From Actinomyces oris (GTDB lineage Bacteria > Actinomycetota > Actinomycetes > Actinomycetales > Actinomycetaceae), in the NCBI RefSeq assembly GCF_006546825.1, contig NZ_VICC01000003.1:28138-92137 (forward strand): DNA of 64,000 nt, given 5' to 3'. The notes under the pieces are model-generated. The model worked only from the letters and a program-made list of their open reading frames with translations. It ran no database searches and was not told the DNA's origin. Positions 37,229-45,463 of the stretch are shown here, one piece after another. Position numbers and translations under genes: made by a program. The stretch's first letter is position 1. Each line of letters begins with the position of its first letter.

Positions 37229-37647
37229 CAGACGTCACCACCCTCACGAGTCACGAAACGGGTCTTCATCGGAAGCTTGTGCTGTGCGCGGCGCATGGCC
37301 TCGCGGGCGAGGGCCTCATCGACACCGCCGAGCTCGAACAGGATGCGTCCGGGCTTGACGTTGGCGATCCACCACTCAGGTGCACCCTTACCGGAACCCA
37401 TACGGGTCTCGGCGGGCTTCTTGGTCAGGGGGCGGTCCGGGAAGATGTTGATCCACACCTTGCCGCCACGCTTGATGTGGCGGGTCATGGCGATACGGGC
37501 CGCCTCGATCTGGCGGTTGGTGATGTAGGCGGGCTCGAGGGCCTGGATGCCGTACTCACCGAAGGCGATCTGGTTGCCGCCCTTGGAAAGGCCCGTGCGG
37601 TGCGGGCGGTGCTGCTTGCGGAACTTGGTCCGGCGGGGGATGAGCAC
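37228..37647 (-). CDS. rplP: 50S ribosomal protein L16
   Basis: The 139-aa L16 has [15 protein letters not shown] and [23 protein letters not shown], both conserved. It organises the tRNA A site of the 50S subunit. It follows rpsC by three bases. Confidence 0.97.
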   Translation of the reverse strand: MLIPRRTKFRKQHRPHRTGLSKGGNQIAFGEYGIQALEPAYITNRQIEAARIAMTRHIKRGGKVWINIFPDRPLTKKPAETRMGSGKGAPEWWIANVKPGRILFELGGVDEALAREAMRRAQHKLPMKTRFVTREGGDV

Positions 37648-37650
37648 GGC

Positions 37651-38472
37651 TCAGGCCTCCGTTCCCTGGTCTGCGGCAGCGGTCTCGGCGGCCGGCGTCT
37701 GCTCGGCGGCCTGCTGCTGCTCGGTGTTCTGACGCGAACCGCGCTCGCCGCGGTCGCCACGACGGCCGCCGCGGCGCTCGCCCCGGCCCCGGCCACGCGA
37801 GCCGGACTCGGCCTGCTGGCGGGCGAACTCGCGCTCGGTGATGTCGCCCTTGTAGATCCACACCTTGACGCCGAGGCGGCCGAAGGTGGTCTTGGCCTCG
37901 TAGAAGCCGTAGTCGATGTTCGCGCGCAGGGTGTGCAGCGGCACGCGCCCCTCGCGGTAGAACTCGCTGCGGCTCATCTCAGCGCCGCCCAGGCGGCCGG
38001 AGCACTGCACCCGGATGCCCTTGGCGCCAGCGCGCATCGCGGACTGCATGCCCTTGCGCATAGCGCGACGGAAGGACACGCGGGAGGCGAGCTGCTCGGC
38101 GATACCCTGGGCGACCAGCTGGGCGTCCAGGTCGGGGCTCTTGACCTCGAGGATGTTGAGCTGGACCTGCTTGCCGGTCAGCTTCTCGAGCTGACCGCGC
38201 AGGCGCTCGGCCTCGGCCCCACGGCGACCGATGACGATGCCGGGACGGGCGGTGTGCAGGTCGACGCGCACGCGGTCACGAGTGCGCTCGATGTCGACCT
38301 TGGAGATACCGGCCCGCTCCATGCCGTCCTCCATGAGGCGGCGGATCTTGACATCCTCCTCCACGAAGTCGCGGTAACGCTGACCGGGCTTGGTGGAGTC
38401 GGCGAACCAGCGCGAGCGGTGGTCCGTGGTGATGCCCAGGCGGAACCCGGTCGGGTTGACCTTCTGCCCCAT
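37651..38472 (-). CDS. rpsC: 30S ribosomal protein S3
   Basis: S3 opens [14 protein letters not shown] and has the KH domain [16 protein letters not shown]. It lines the mRNA entry channel. At 273 aa it carries an added C-terminal tail of roughly 60 residues, first Arg/Gly-rich and then Gln/Ala/Glu-rich, as in other actinobacteria. It overlaps the rplV stop by one base. Confidence 0.97.
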   Translation of the reverse strand: MGQKVNPTGFRLGITTDHRSRWFADSTKPGQRYRDFVEEDVKIRRLMEDGMERAGISKVDIERTRDRVRVDLHTARPGIVIGRRGAEAERLRGQLEKLTGKQVQLNILEVKSPDLDAQLVAQGIAEQLASRVSFRRAMRKGMQSAMRAGAKGIRVQCSGRLGGAEMSRSEFYREGRVPLHTLRANIDYGFYEAKTTFGRLGVKVWIYKGDITEREFARQQAESGSRGRGRGERRGGRRGDRGERGSRQNTEQQQAAEQTPAAETAAADQGTEA

Positions 38473-38849
38473 TACCGGGCTCCTTCCTTCGTTGCGGCGT
38501 CGGACTTGTCCCCGACGATGACGGTGATGTGGCTGGTCCGCTTGAGGATCCTGCTGGCCCGGCCCTGTGCACGGGGACGGAACCGCTTCAGGGTGGGACC
38601 CTCGTCGGCGAACGCCTCGATGATGAACAGGTCGTTCTCGTCGAAACGCTCACCGTCACGCTCAGCCTTGAACCGGGCGTTGGCGATTGCGGACTCGAGG
38701 ACCTTGCGCACCGGCACCGCAGCGGCCTGCGGGGCGAATCGGAGCACGTTGACGGCCTCGACAGCGCGCTTGCCGCGGACGACGTCCACGACCCGGCGCG
38801 CCTTCATCGGCGTGCAGCGCACGTACTTGGCCTGCGCCTTGGCTTCCAT
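38472..38849 (-). CDS. rplV: 50S ribosomal protein L22
   Basis: The 125-aa L22 has [20 protein letters not shown] and the beta-hairpin [19 protein letters not shown] that lines the nascent-chain tunnel and gives macrolide resistance when changed. No such deletion is seen. Confidence 0.97.
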   Translation of the reverse strand: MEAKAQAKYVRCTPMKARRVVDVVRGKRAVEAVNVLRFAPQAAAVPVRKVLESAIANARFKAERDGERFDENDLFIIEAFADEGPTLKRFRPRAQGRASRILKRTSHITVIVGDKSDAATKEGAR

Positions 38850-38880
38850 GTTCTCTGCCTCTCAAACTTTCCGACGTCCG

Positions 38881-39159
38881 TCAGCGACGCGACTTGCGGT
38901 CGTCCTTGACGTGCCCGCGGAAGGTGCGGGTCGGAGCGAACTCACCGAGCTTGTGGCCCACCATGGACTCGGTAACGAAGACCGGCACGTGCTTGCGACC
39001 GTCGTGGACGGCGAAGGTGTGCCCCAGGAAGTCCGGCGTGATGACCGAACGGCGGGACCAGGTCTTAATGACGTTCTTGGTGCCCTTCTCGTTCTGAGCG
39101 TCCACCTTCTTAAGGAGGTGGTCGTCGACGAAGGGACCCTTCTTCAGACTACGCGGCAT
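38881..39159 (-). CDS. rpsS: 30S ribosomal protein S19
   Basis: The 92-aa S19 has [19 protein letters not shown] and [17 protein letters not shown], diagnostic motifs. It forms a complex with S13 in the 30S head. It lies 14 bp after rplB. Confidence 0.98.
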   Translation of the reverse strand: MPRSLKKGPFVDDHLLKKVDAQNEKGTKNVIKTWSRRSVITPDFLGHTFAVHDGRKHVPVFVTESMVGHKLGEFAPTRTFRGHVKDDRKSRR

Positions 39160-39173
39160 GATTCAGGCTCCTA

Positions 39174-40010
<837 letters not shown>

Positions 40011-40036
40011 ATCGATCCTTTACCTTCCGTGGCGCA

Positions 40037-40339
40037 CTAGGCCACATCACCGAAGATGTCGATGGTCCCCTCGCGCAGGGTGACGATCGCACGGCGGGTG
40101 TCCTTGGACTTGCCGATCCCGGTGCGGGTGCGGTGCGTCTTGCCCTTGCGGTTGATGGTGTTCACCGAGGAGACCTTGACATCGAAGATGGCCTCAACGG
40201 CCTGCTTGATCTCGGTCTTGTTGGAACCCGGCGCCACGATGAACGTGTACTGGCCACGGTCCATGCAGGCGTAGGACTTCTCGGAGACCACCGGCGCGAT
40301 GATGACGTCGCGGGGGTTCTTGGACTTCTCGAGGCTCAC
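40037..40339 (-). CDS. rplW: 50S ribosomal protein L23
   Basis: The 100-aa L23 has [17 protein letters not shown] and [14 protein letters not shown]. It forms the docking site for trigger factor and SRP at the tunnel exit. Its start overlaps the rplD stop by four bases. Confidence 0.97.
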   Translation of the reverse strand: MSLEKSKNPRDVIIAPVVSEKSYACMDRGQYTFIVAPGSNKTEIKQAVEAIFDVKVSSVNTINRKGKTHRTRTGIGKSKDTRRAIVTLREGTIDIFGDVA

Positions 40340-40980
40340 TTGGACTCCTCCTCACCCTTGCCCAGGAACGCGTCCAGGCCAGAGGCCGTGAAGACGACGT
40401 CGTCGGACTTGAGGACGTCGTAGGTGTTGAGCTGGTCGGCCCACAGGACGTGCGCCTCGGGGGCGTTGCGCAGGCTGAGCCTGGACAGGTCGTCCTGACG
40501 GTCCACAATCACCAGGGCCTTGCGGTCGGTGAGGTTGCGCAGCGCGACCAGGGCGTTCTTGGTGGAGGGCACCGTGGTGGTGACGAACTCGGTGATGACG
40601 TGGACGCGGCCGTTGCGGGCGCGGTCGGACAGGGCGCTGCGCAGGGCGGCGGCCTTCATTTTCTTGGGGGTCCGCTGGGTGTAGTCGCGCGGCTGCGGGC
40701 CATGGACGGTGCCACCGCCGACGAACTGCGGGGCGCGGGTCGAGCCCTGGCGGGCGCGGCCGGTGCCCTTCTGGCGGTAGGGCTTGCGGCCACCGCCGCG
40801 GACGTCGCCGCGGGTCTTGGTGGCGTGGGTGCCCTGGCGGGCCGCGGCCAGCTGGCCGACGACCACCTGGTGCATGAGCGGAATGTTGAGGGGGGCGTCG
40901 AAGACCTCGGCGGGCAGCTCGACGCTGCCGGTCTTCTTGCCCGCGGAGTCGACGACGTCGACGGTGAGTGCCTCAGTCAT
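40336..40980 (-). CDS. rplD: 50S ribosomal protein L4
   Basis: The 214-aa L4 has the tunnel loop [18 protein letters not shown]. In some bacteria L4 autoregulates the S10 operon. A matching leader element was not established here. It starts four bases after the rplC stop. Confidence 0.97.
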   Translation of the reverse strand: MTEALTVDVVDSAGKKTGSVELPAEVFDAPLNIPLMHQVVVGQLAAARQGTHATKTRGDVRGGGRKPYRQKGTGRARQGSTRAPQFVGGGTVHGPQPRDYTQRTPKKMKAAALRSALSDRARNGRVHVITEFVTTTVPSTKNALVALRNLTDRKALVIVDRQDDLSRLSLRNAPEAHVLWADQLNTYDVLKSDDVVFTASGLDAFLGKGEEESK

Positions 40981-40984
40981 GGTC

Positions 40985-41653
40985 TCAGGCTCCCTTCACG
41001 GCGGTGCGGACGACGACGACCGAGCCCTTGGGGCCGGGGATCGCGCCGTTGACGAGCAGAACGCCCTTGTCAACGTCGATGCCGCGGATCTTGAGGTTCT
41101 GGACGGTGCGGCGCGCGTGGCCCATACGACCGGCCATGCGCAGGCCCTTGAAGATGCGCCCGGGGGTGGCGCAGGCGCCGATGGAGCCGGGCTTGCGGTG
41201 GTTGCGGTGAGCACCGTGGGAGGCGCCCACACCGGCGAAGCCGTGGCGCTTCATGACACCGGCGAACCCCTTACCCTTGGAGGTCCCGGTGACGTCGACC
41301 AGCTGGCCGACCTCAAAGGTGTCAGCGGCCAGCTCCTGGCCGGGGGTGAACTCCGACGCCAGGGAGGTGCGGATCTCCGCCACGTGGCGGCGGGGCTCGA
41401 CCCCGGCCTTGGCGAAGTGGCCGGCGAGCGGCTTGGTGACCTTGCTGGCGTCGATGTCGCCGAAGGCGAGCTGAACGGCCTCGTAGCCATCGGTCTCGAT
41501 GGTGCGGACCTGGGTCACGACGTTGGTGTCGACCCGGACGACGGTCACAGGGCGCAGGACCCCGTTCTCGTCCCAGATCTGCGTCATGCCGAGCTTGGTG
41601 CCGAGCAGCGCCTTGGCAGGCGCGGCGGCAGCCGGCGTGTTAAGCGTTGTCAT
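40985..41653 (-). CDS. rplC: 50S ribosomal protein L3
   Basis: The 222-aa L3 has [16 protein letters not shown] and [18 protein letters not shown], core family motifs reaching toward the peptidyl-transferase centre. It lies 8 bp after rpsJ. Confidence 0.97.
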   Translation of the reverse strand: MTTLNTPAAAAPAKALLGTKLGMTQIWDENGVLRPVTVVRVDTNVVTQVRTIETDGYEAVQLAFGDIDASKVTKPLAGHFAKAGVEPRRHVAEIRTSLASEFTPGQELAADTFEVGQLVDVTGTSKGKGFAGVMKRHGFAGVGASHGAHRNHRKPGSIGACATPGRIFKGLRMAGRMGHARRTVQNLKIRGIDVDKGVLLVNGAIPGPKGSVVVVRTAVKGA

Positions 41654-41661
41654 GGCAGTCC

Positions 41662-41970
41662 TCAGAGCTTGATCTCGATGTTGACGTCAGCGGGCAGGTC
41701 GAGACGCATGAGCGAGTCGACGGCCTTGGGCGTCGGGTCGACGATGTCGATCAGCCGCTTGTGCGTGCGCATCTCGAAGTGCTCGCGGCTGTCCTTGTAC
41801 TTGTGCGGCGACCGGATCACGCAGAACACGTTCTTCTCGGTCGGCAGCGGCACCGGGCCCACGACCGTCGCGCCAGCGCGGGTCACGACGTCGACGATCT
41901 TGCGCGCCGAGGAGTCAATGACCTCGTGGTCGTAGGACTTGAGCCGGATGCGGATCTTCTGTCCCGCCAT
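41662..41970 (-). CDS. rpsJ: 30S ribosomal protein S10
   Basis: The 102-aa S10 starts [23 protein letters not shown] 41970 is chosen because this is the universal N-terminus. S10 also serves in transcription antitermination (NusE). It leads the S10 unit and has about 258 bp of leader separating it from the sortase gene. Confidence 0.98.
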   Translation of the reverse strand: MAGQKIRIRLKSYDHEVIDSSARKIVDVVTRAGATVVGPVPLPTEKNVFCVIRSPHKYKDSREHFEMRTHKRLIDIVDPTPKAVDSLMRLDLPADVNIEIKL

Positions 41971-42228
41971 GGCGCCTAACCTCTCTTGTACTTGCTTCTG
42001 GCCGGTCCACGCGCTCGGGCGTGTCGCTTCAGGACGCGCGCCGCTCCCGCGATGGGAGGCGGTGAACCGGTCTGGACACACGGAAACCCGTTCAGGAGGA
42101 ACGGGTCCGTCAGTATGAATCCCGGGGCGATCCCGGGGCGGCACAACCAGGGGCACGCATGTGCACGCCCTTGGCCGGCCGGATTACGGTATCAGGGCCC
42201 GCGCGGGCAGCGGAACCCAGGATCGGGC
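41971..42228 (-). promoter_or_regulatory. S10-operon leader and fimbrial operon end
   Basis: The 258-bp stretch separates srtC from rpsJ on the same strand. It has an 8-bp hairpin (42086-42093 with 42099-42106) that can be extended with a bulge. A minus-strand TACCGT (42191-42186) fits TANNNT but lacks a clear -35. Confidence 0.35.
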
Positions 42229-43467
42229 CTAGAGGCTGTGAGTCCGCCCACTGGCCCCCGCGCTCGGGCGTGTCGCGTCCAGTACCGGGATCTCCGCGGT
42301 GTCGATGAGCTCCTGGTTATCCCATTGTCCCGACGGCGCCGACAGCGACGCGATCTCCTCCAGGAGCGCCAGGTTCTCCATCTCGGAGGGCTGGGGAGGG
42401 ACCGGAAGGTCGGTGAACCACCGTTGGGGCTCGACGCCGGCGTCGTCATCCATCCAGATCCGCATCTGCTCCGCCCAGGTCTGAGGGCGCGGCTCCTCCT
42501 GCGCAGCACGGGCCCTGGCCAGGGCCCGCTCCTTGGCCCGCGCCGCCGCGTAGCCCGAGCGCCACAGGTACAGCCCGATGACAATGAGCCCCGCGGCCAG
42601 ACCCACGGCCCACCAGGGGAAGTGGGGAACGTCGGGGCGCTTGCCCGCCGCCGCGAGGTCCTTGGCCGGGGTCGGGTAGATGCGCTCGCCGGTCAGCAGG
42701 ATGCGGTGGGTGTTGATGCCCAGGGGCGTGCAGGTCACCAGGGTGAGCAGGTCCTTGCCCTCCTCGACGCGCAGAGCCTCGGTCTCCTCGGGCTCGACGA
42801 CCTTGGTGCTGGTGACCCGGTAGGTGAGGACCTCTCCGAAGACCTCGACGATGAGGCTGTCACCGGTCTTGACCTTGTCCAAGTTGGTGAACATGGTGGC
42901 CTCGGCCAGGCCCCGGTGCCCGGTGATGACCGAGCGGGTCCCCTCTCCCCCGACCGGCAATGAGGTGCCCTCCAGGTGCCCCAGGCCCTTGAGCAGGGTG
43001 TCATCTGCCGTGCCGTGGTAGACGGGCAGGTCCAGGGAGATGGAGGGGATCTTGAGACGGGCCATGAGGCCCTCGTTATTGGCCTTGAGGATGTTGGCGT
43101 AGTTCAGGGAGCTGTCCTTGCTGGAGCCGGCGCCCGTGGGGACGTGGTTGTTGGCCTCCAGGACGGCCCCGGCCGAGAGCGCATTGTTGTACGCGTGCGC
43201 CTGCTCGACCTGGGTCTTGGCGTCGGGACGGGCCCCATCGACCTGGGCGGAGTAGTCGGCAGTCACCTTCGACTGGTTGTACTGGGCGACCCAGGAGGCC
43301 GCCGTCGGATAGGTCAGCAGCCCCATGCCCACCACCGCCATGATGGAGGTGACCAGGGCGGAGACCGACAGGCGCCAGGTACGCGGACGGCGATGCTTCT
43401 GGAGGCTCGAGGCGCGGGTGCGCGGAGTCCGGGCGGTGCGGGGTGTGCGTGCTTTGCGAGAGATCAT
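42229..43467 (-). CDS. srtC: class C (pilus-assembling) sortase
   Basis: The sortase joins pilin subunits through lysine isopeptide bonds. In the 412-aa form (ATG 43467) an N-terminal membrane helix lies at about 32-55, catalytic His184 in VITGHRG, Cys246 in LVTCTPLG and Arg255 in NTHRILLTGER. A second helix at about 282-304 follows, and then an unusually long acidic cytoplasmic tail of about 108 residues. The lid region (about 105-125) lacks the D-P-aromatic motif usual in class C enzymes. It is the last gene of the tip-shaft-sortase operon. Confidence 0.95.
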   Translation of the reverse strand: MISRKARTPRTARTPRTRASSLQKHRRPRTWRLSVSALVTSIMAVVGMGLLTYPTAASWVAQYNQSKVTADYSAQVDGARPDAKTQVEQAHAYNNALSAGAVLEANNHVPTGAGSSKDSSLNYANILKANNEGLMARLKIPSISLDLPVYHGTADDTLLKGLGHLEGTSLPVGGEGTRSVITGHRGLAEATMFTNLDKVKTGDSLIVEVFGEVLTYRVTSTKVVEPEETEALRVEEGKDLLTLVTCTPLGINTHRILLTGERIYPTPAKDLAAAGKRPDVPHFPWWAVGLAAGLIVIGLYLWRSGYAAARAKERALARARAAQEEPRPQTWAEQMRIWMDDDAGVEPQRWFTDLPVPPQPSEMENLALLEEIASLSAPSGQWDNQELIDTAEIPVLDATRPSAGASGRTHSL

Positions 43468-43531
43468 GGGGGCCTCGTGCGCTTCCAGGGTCGGGTGTTT
43501 CGGGGTGGGGATGGTGCGGGTTCGCACATGG

Positions 43532-43577
43532 CGGTGCAGGCGCTCGACGGATCGGGGTCCGTCGAGTGCCTGCACCG
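43532..43577 (-). terminator. strong 20-bp hairpin upstream of srtC
   Basis: Arms 43532-43551 and 43558-43577 pair over 20 positions with one G-U and a 6-nt loop. It lies between the shaft pilin and sortase genes, 64 bases before the sortase start. It may lower sortase expression relative to pilin. Confidence 0.65.
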
Positions 43578-43660
43578 GTTCCGCTCAGGCCACCACCTCA
43601 CGATTGAGACGGGTTCGGAACCCAATCACGACGCGGGTGAGGCGGGGCTCGTGCGGTCGT

Positions 43661-43698
43661 GGCTGTCGGCCGGGGCTCGCGGGCACCGGCCGGCAGCC
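43661..43698 (-). terminator. hairpin just after the shaft pilin gene
   Basis: A 13-bp stem with one G-U pair (43661-43673 with 43686-43698) starts 7 bases after the pilin stop. With the next hairpin it forms a tandem pair, a likely partial terminator or mRNA 3'-end stabiliser. Confidence 0.65.
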
Positions 43699-43705
43699 AG
43701 TGTCG

Positions 43706-45313
43706 TCAGAGCGCGAGGTTCGCGTTCTGCTTGCGCTCGCGGTAGCGGGCCACGAGGACGGAGCCGACGGCGATCATCAGCAGGGACGCACCGGAGGCGG
43801 TCAGGATGAGCATGCCGTTGGCACCGGTCAGGGGCAGGCCCGGAACCGACTGCTTGGTGTTCTCGATGGTGACGTTGTCCGTGGTCACCGCACCGACCTC
43901 AATCTTGACGGGGGTCACGGCGCCGTCACCGGCGGGCAGGACGTAGCCGGCCGGAGCCTTGGTCTCGACCAGGACGTAGCAGCGCGCGGTGGCATCCTTC
44001 TGGTTGTCACGGTTCGCACCGTCGATGGAGTCGGAGATGAACAGGCCCTTGACGTTGATGGCGCCCTGGGCGTCCGTGGTCAGCGTGGTCTCGCCGTTGA
44101 TGGCGATGGGGTCGCCTTCCTTGTCCTTGGTGCAGGTACCGGCGTAGGCGTTCTTGGCCTTGTACAGCTGGAACTGAGCGCCCTGGAGGCCGGCTTTGTC
44201 CTGGCCCTGCTGGTGGTTGTCCACCTTCTTGATGAGCAGGTCGCCCCAGCGGGAAGTCACCTCGTTAGAGGTCGGCGGGTTCTCAGGGTTCGCCGGGGGC
44301 TCCTCGGGCGTCGGGGGCTGCTCGGCGTAGACGGTGTCGCTGATCACCTGAGCCCGGTTCGTGATGGCGCCGTTGCGGGCCTCGGTCACCTTGCCCTGGA
44401 AGACGGCGGACACCTTCTTGCCGGGGGCGGCCTTGATCTTCTTCAGACCCTCGGCGGTGAAGGTGACGGTGACGGTCTGCCCCTTGGTGTCCACCTTGTA
44501 GTCGGTGGGATCCAGGGTCGTGCCCTCGAGGGAGACCTCAGTGGCGGTCACCGCCGTGAGGCGGTCGTCCAGGGTGTCCCTGAGCTGGAAGTACTTGTAG
44601 AAGGACTTGGCGTCGAGAGTCGGCGCCGTCGAGCTCACCGGGAACTTGATGAGGGAGCCGACACCGTAGCCGTTGAGCTTCTGCTCCTGGATGCTCTTCT
44701 CAACGCTGATGGCCTCGTTCTTGGGGTAGACGTGGACATCGTAGATCCACTGGCCGTCGGCGCCCGCAGCGGTGTTCGGGTGAGGAACCGTCACCACGAA
44801 GGGCTTGGCCTTCTGGACGATGTTGCCGGGGGTCGTGGTCTCGCACACGAGGTAGGCCTGAACCGGCATGTCCGTAATCGTGGCGAGTCCCTCGTCGTTG
44901 GTGGCCGGGGAGACCTTGGGGGTGCCGAACTTGTGCGCTCCCAGCGTGGGGGCGGCGGGGTTGGTGCAGGCGCTGTCCGGCACGCCGGCCTTGGACAGGT
45001 CACTGATCGTGTCCCACCCGGCGGGGTCCTTCAGGTTGATGTCGGTGATCGGGTAGGCGGTGAAGACGACGCCCTGGACGGGAGCCCCCTTGCTGTCCGC
45101 GTTCTGCGGGGTACCGGTGGGGTTACCGATGTCCTTGCCACCACCGTTGAGGTGCTTGTGGATGGCGAGGGAGCCCGTCGCATCCGTCTTGATGTTGCCG
45201 TAGTTAGGCGTTTCCGTGGCCACGGCCGAAGGGGCCAGGCCGAGGAAGGCCAGGGTGAGGACACCGGCTGCGGCAGCAGCCCGACGCCCCAGCGTGCTGG
45301 CGTTGTGCTTCAT
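43706..45313 (-). CDS. major fimbrial shaft pilin (FimA/FimP family)
   Basis: The 535-aa secreted pilin has a signal peptide (about 1-33) and the pilin motif WIYDVHVYPKN with Lys198, the residue crosslinked to the next subunit. CnaB-type domains follow, with E-box YVLVETKAPAGY. The sorting signal is LPLTG (about 493-497), followed by a hydrophobic anchor and RYRERK. The sequence, including the start MKHNASTLGRR, resembles Actinomyces type 1/type 2 fimbrial subunits. Which of the two it is cannot be settled here. ATG 45313 has GGAAAT-type spacing and begins at a typical signal peptide. Confidence 0.95.
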   Translation of the reverse strand: MKHNASTLGRRAAAAAGVLTLAFLGLAPSAVATETPNYGNIKTDATGSLAIHKHLNGGGKDIGNPTGTPQNADSKGAPVQGVVFTAYPITDINLKDPAGWDTISDLSKAGVPDSACTNPAAPTLGAHKFGTPKVSPATNDEGLATITDMPVQAYLVCETTTPGNIVQKAKPFVVTVPHPNTAAGADGQWIYDVHVYPKNEAISVEKSIQEQKLNGYGVGSLIKFPVSSTAPTLDAKSFYKYFQLRDTLDDRLTAVTATEVSLEGTTLDPTDYKVDTKGQTVTVTFTAEGLKKIKAAPGKKVSAVFQGKVTEARNGAITNRAQVISDTVYAEQPPTPEEPPANPENPPTSNEVTSRWGDLLIKKVDNHQQGQDKAGLQGAQFQLYKAKNAYAGTCTKDKEGDPIAINGETTLTTDAQGAINVKGLFISDSIDGANRDNQKDATARCYVLVETKAPAGYVLPAGDGAVTPVKIEVGAVTTDNVTIENTKQSVPGLPLTGANGMLILTASGASLLMIAVGSVLVARYRERKQNANLAL

Positions 45314-45463
45314 GGGTTGGGATTTCCTTTCACTGTGCGCCGCGGGGAGATGCGAACGCGTGGTATGGAGATGGATAGGGAGTCTTTCTCCGGTGGACGA
45401 CTCCGTCTTGCCCGACGGCGTCACCGGCGCCTCCGACCTTTCATGCACGGGCCGGCGGACGAA

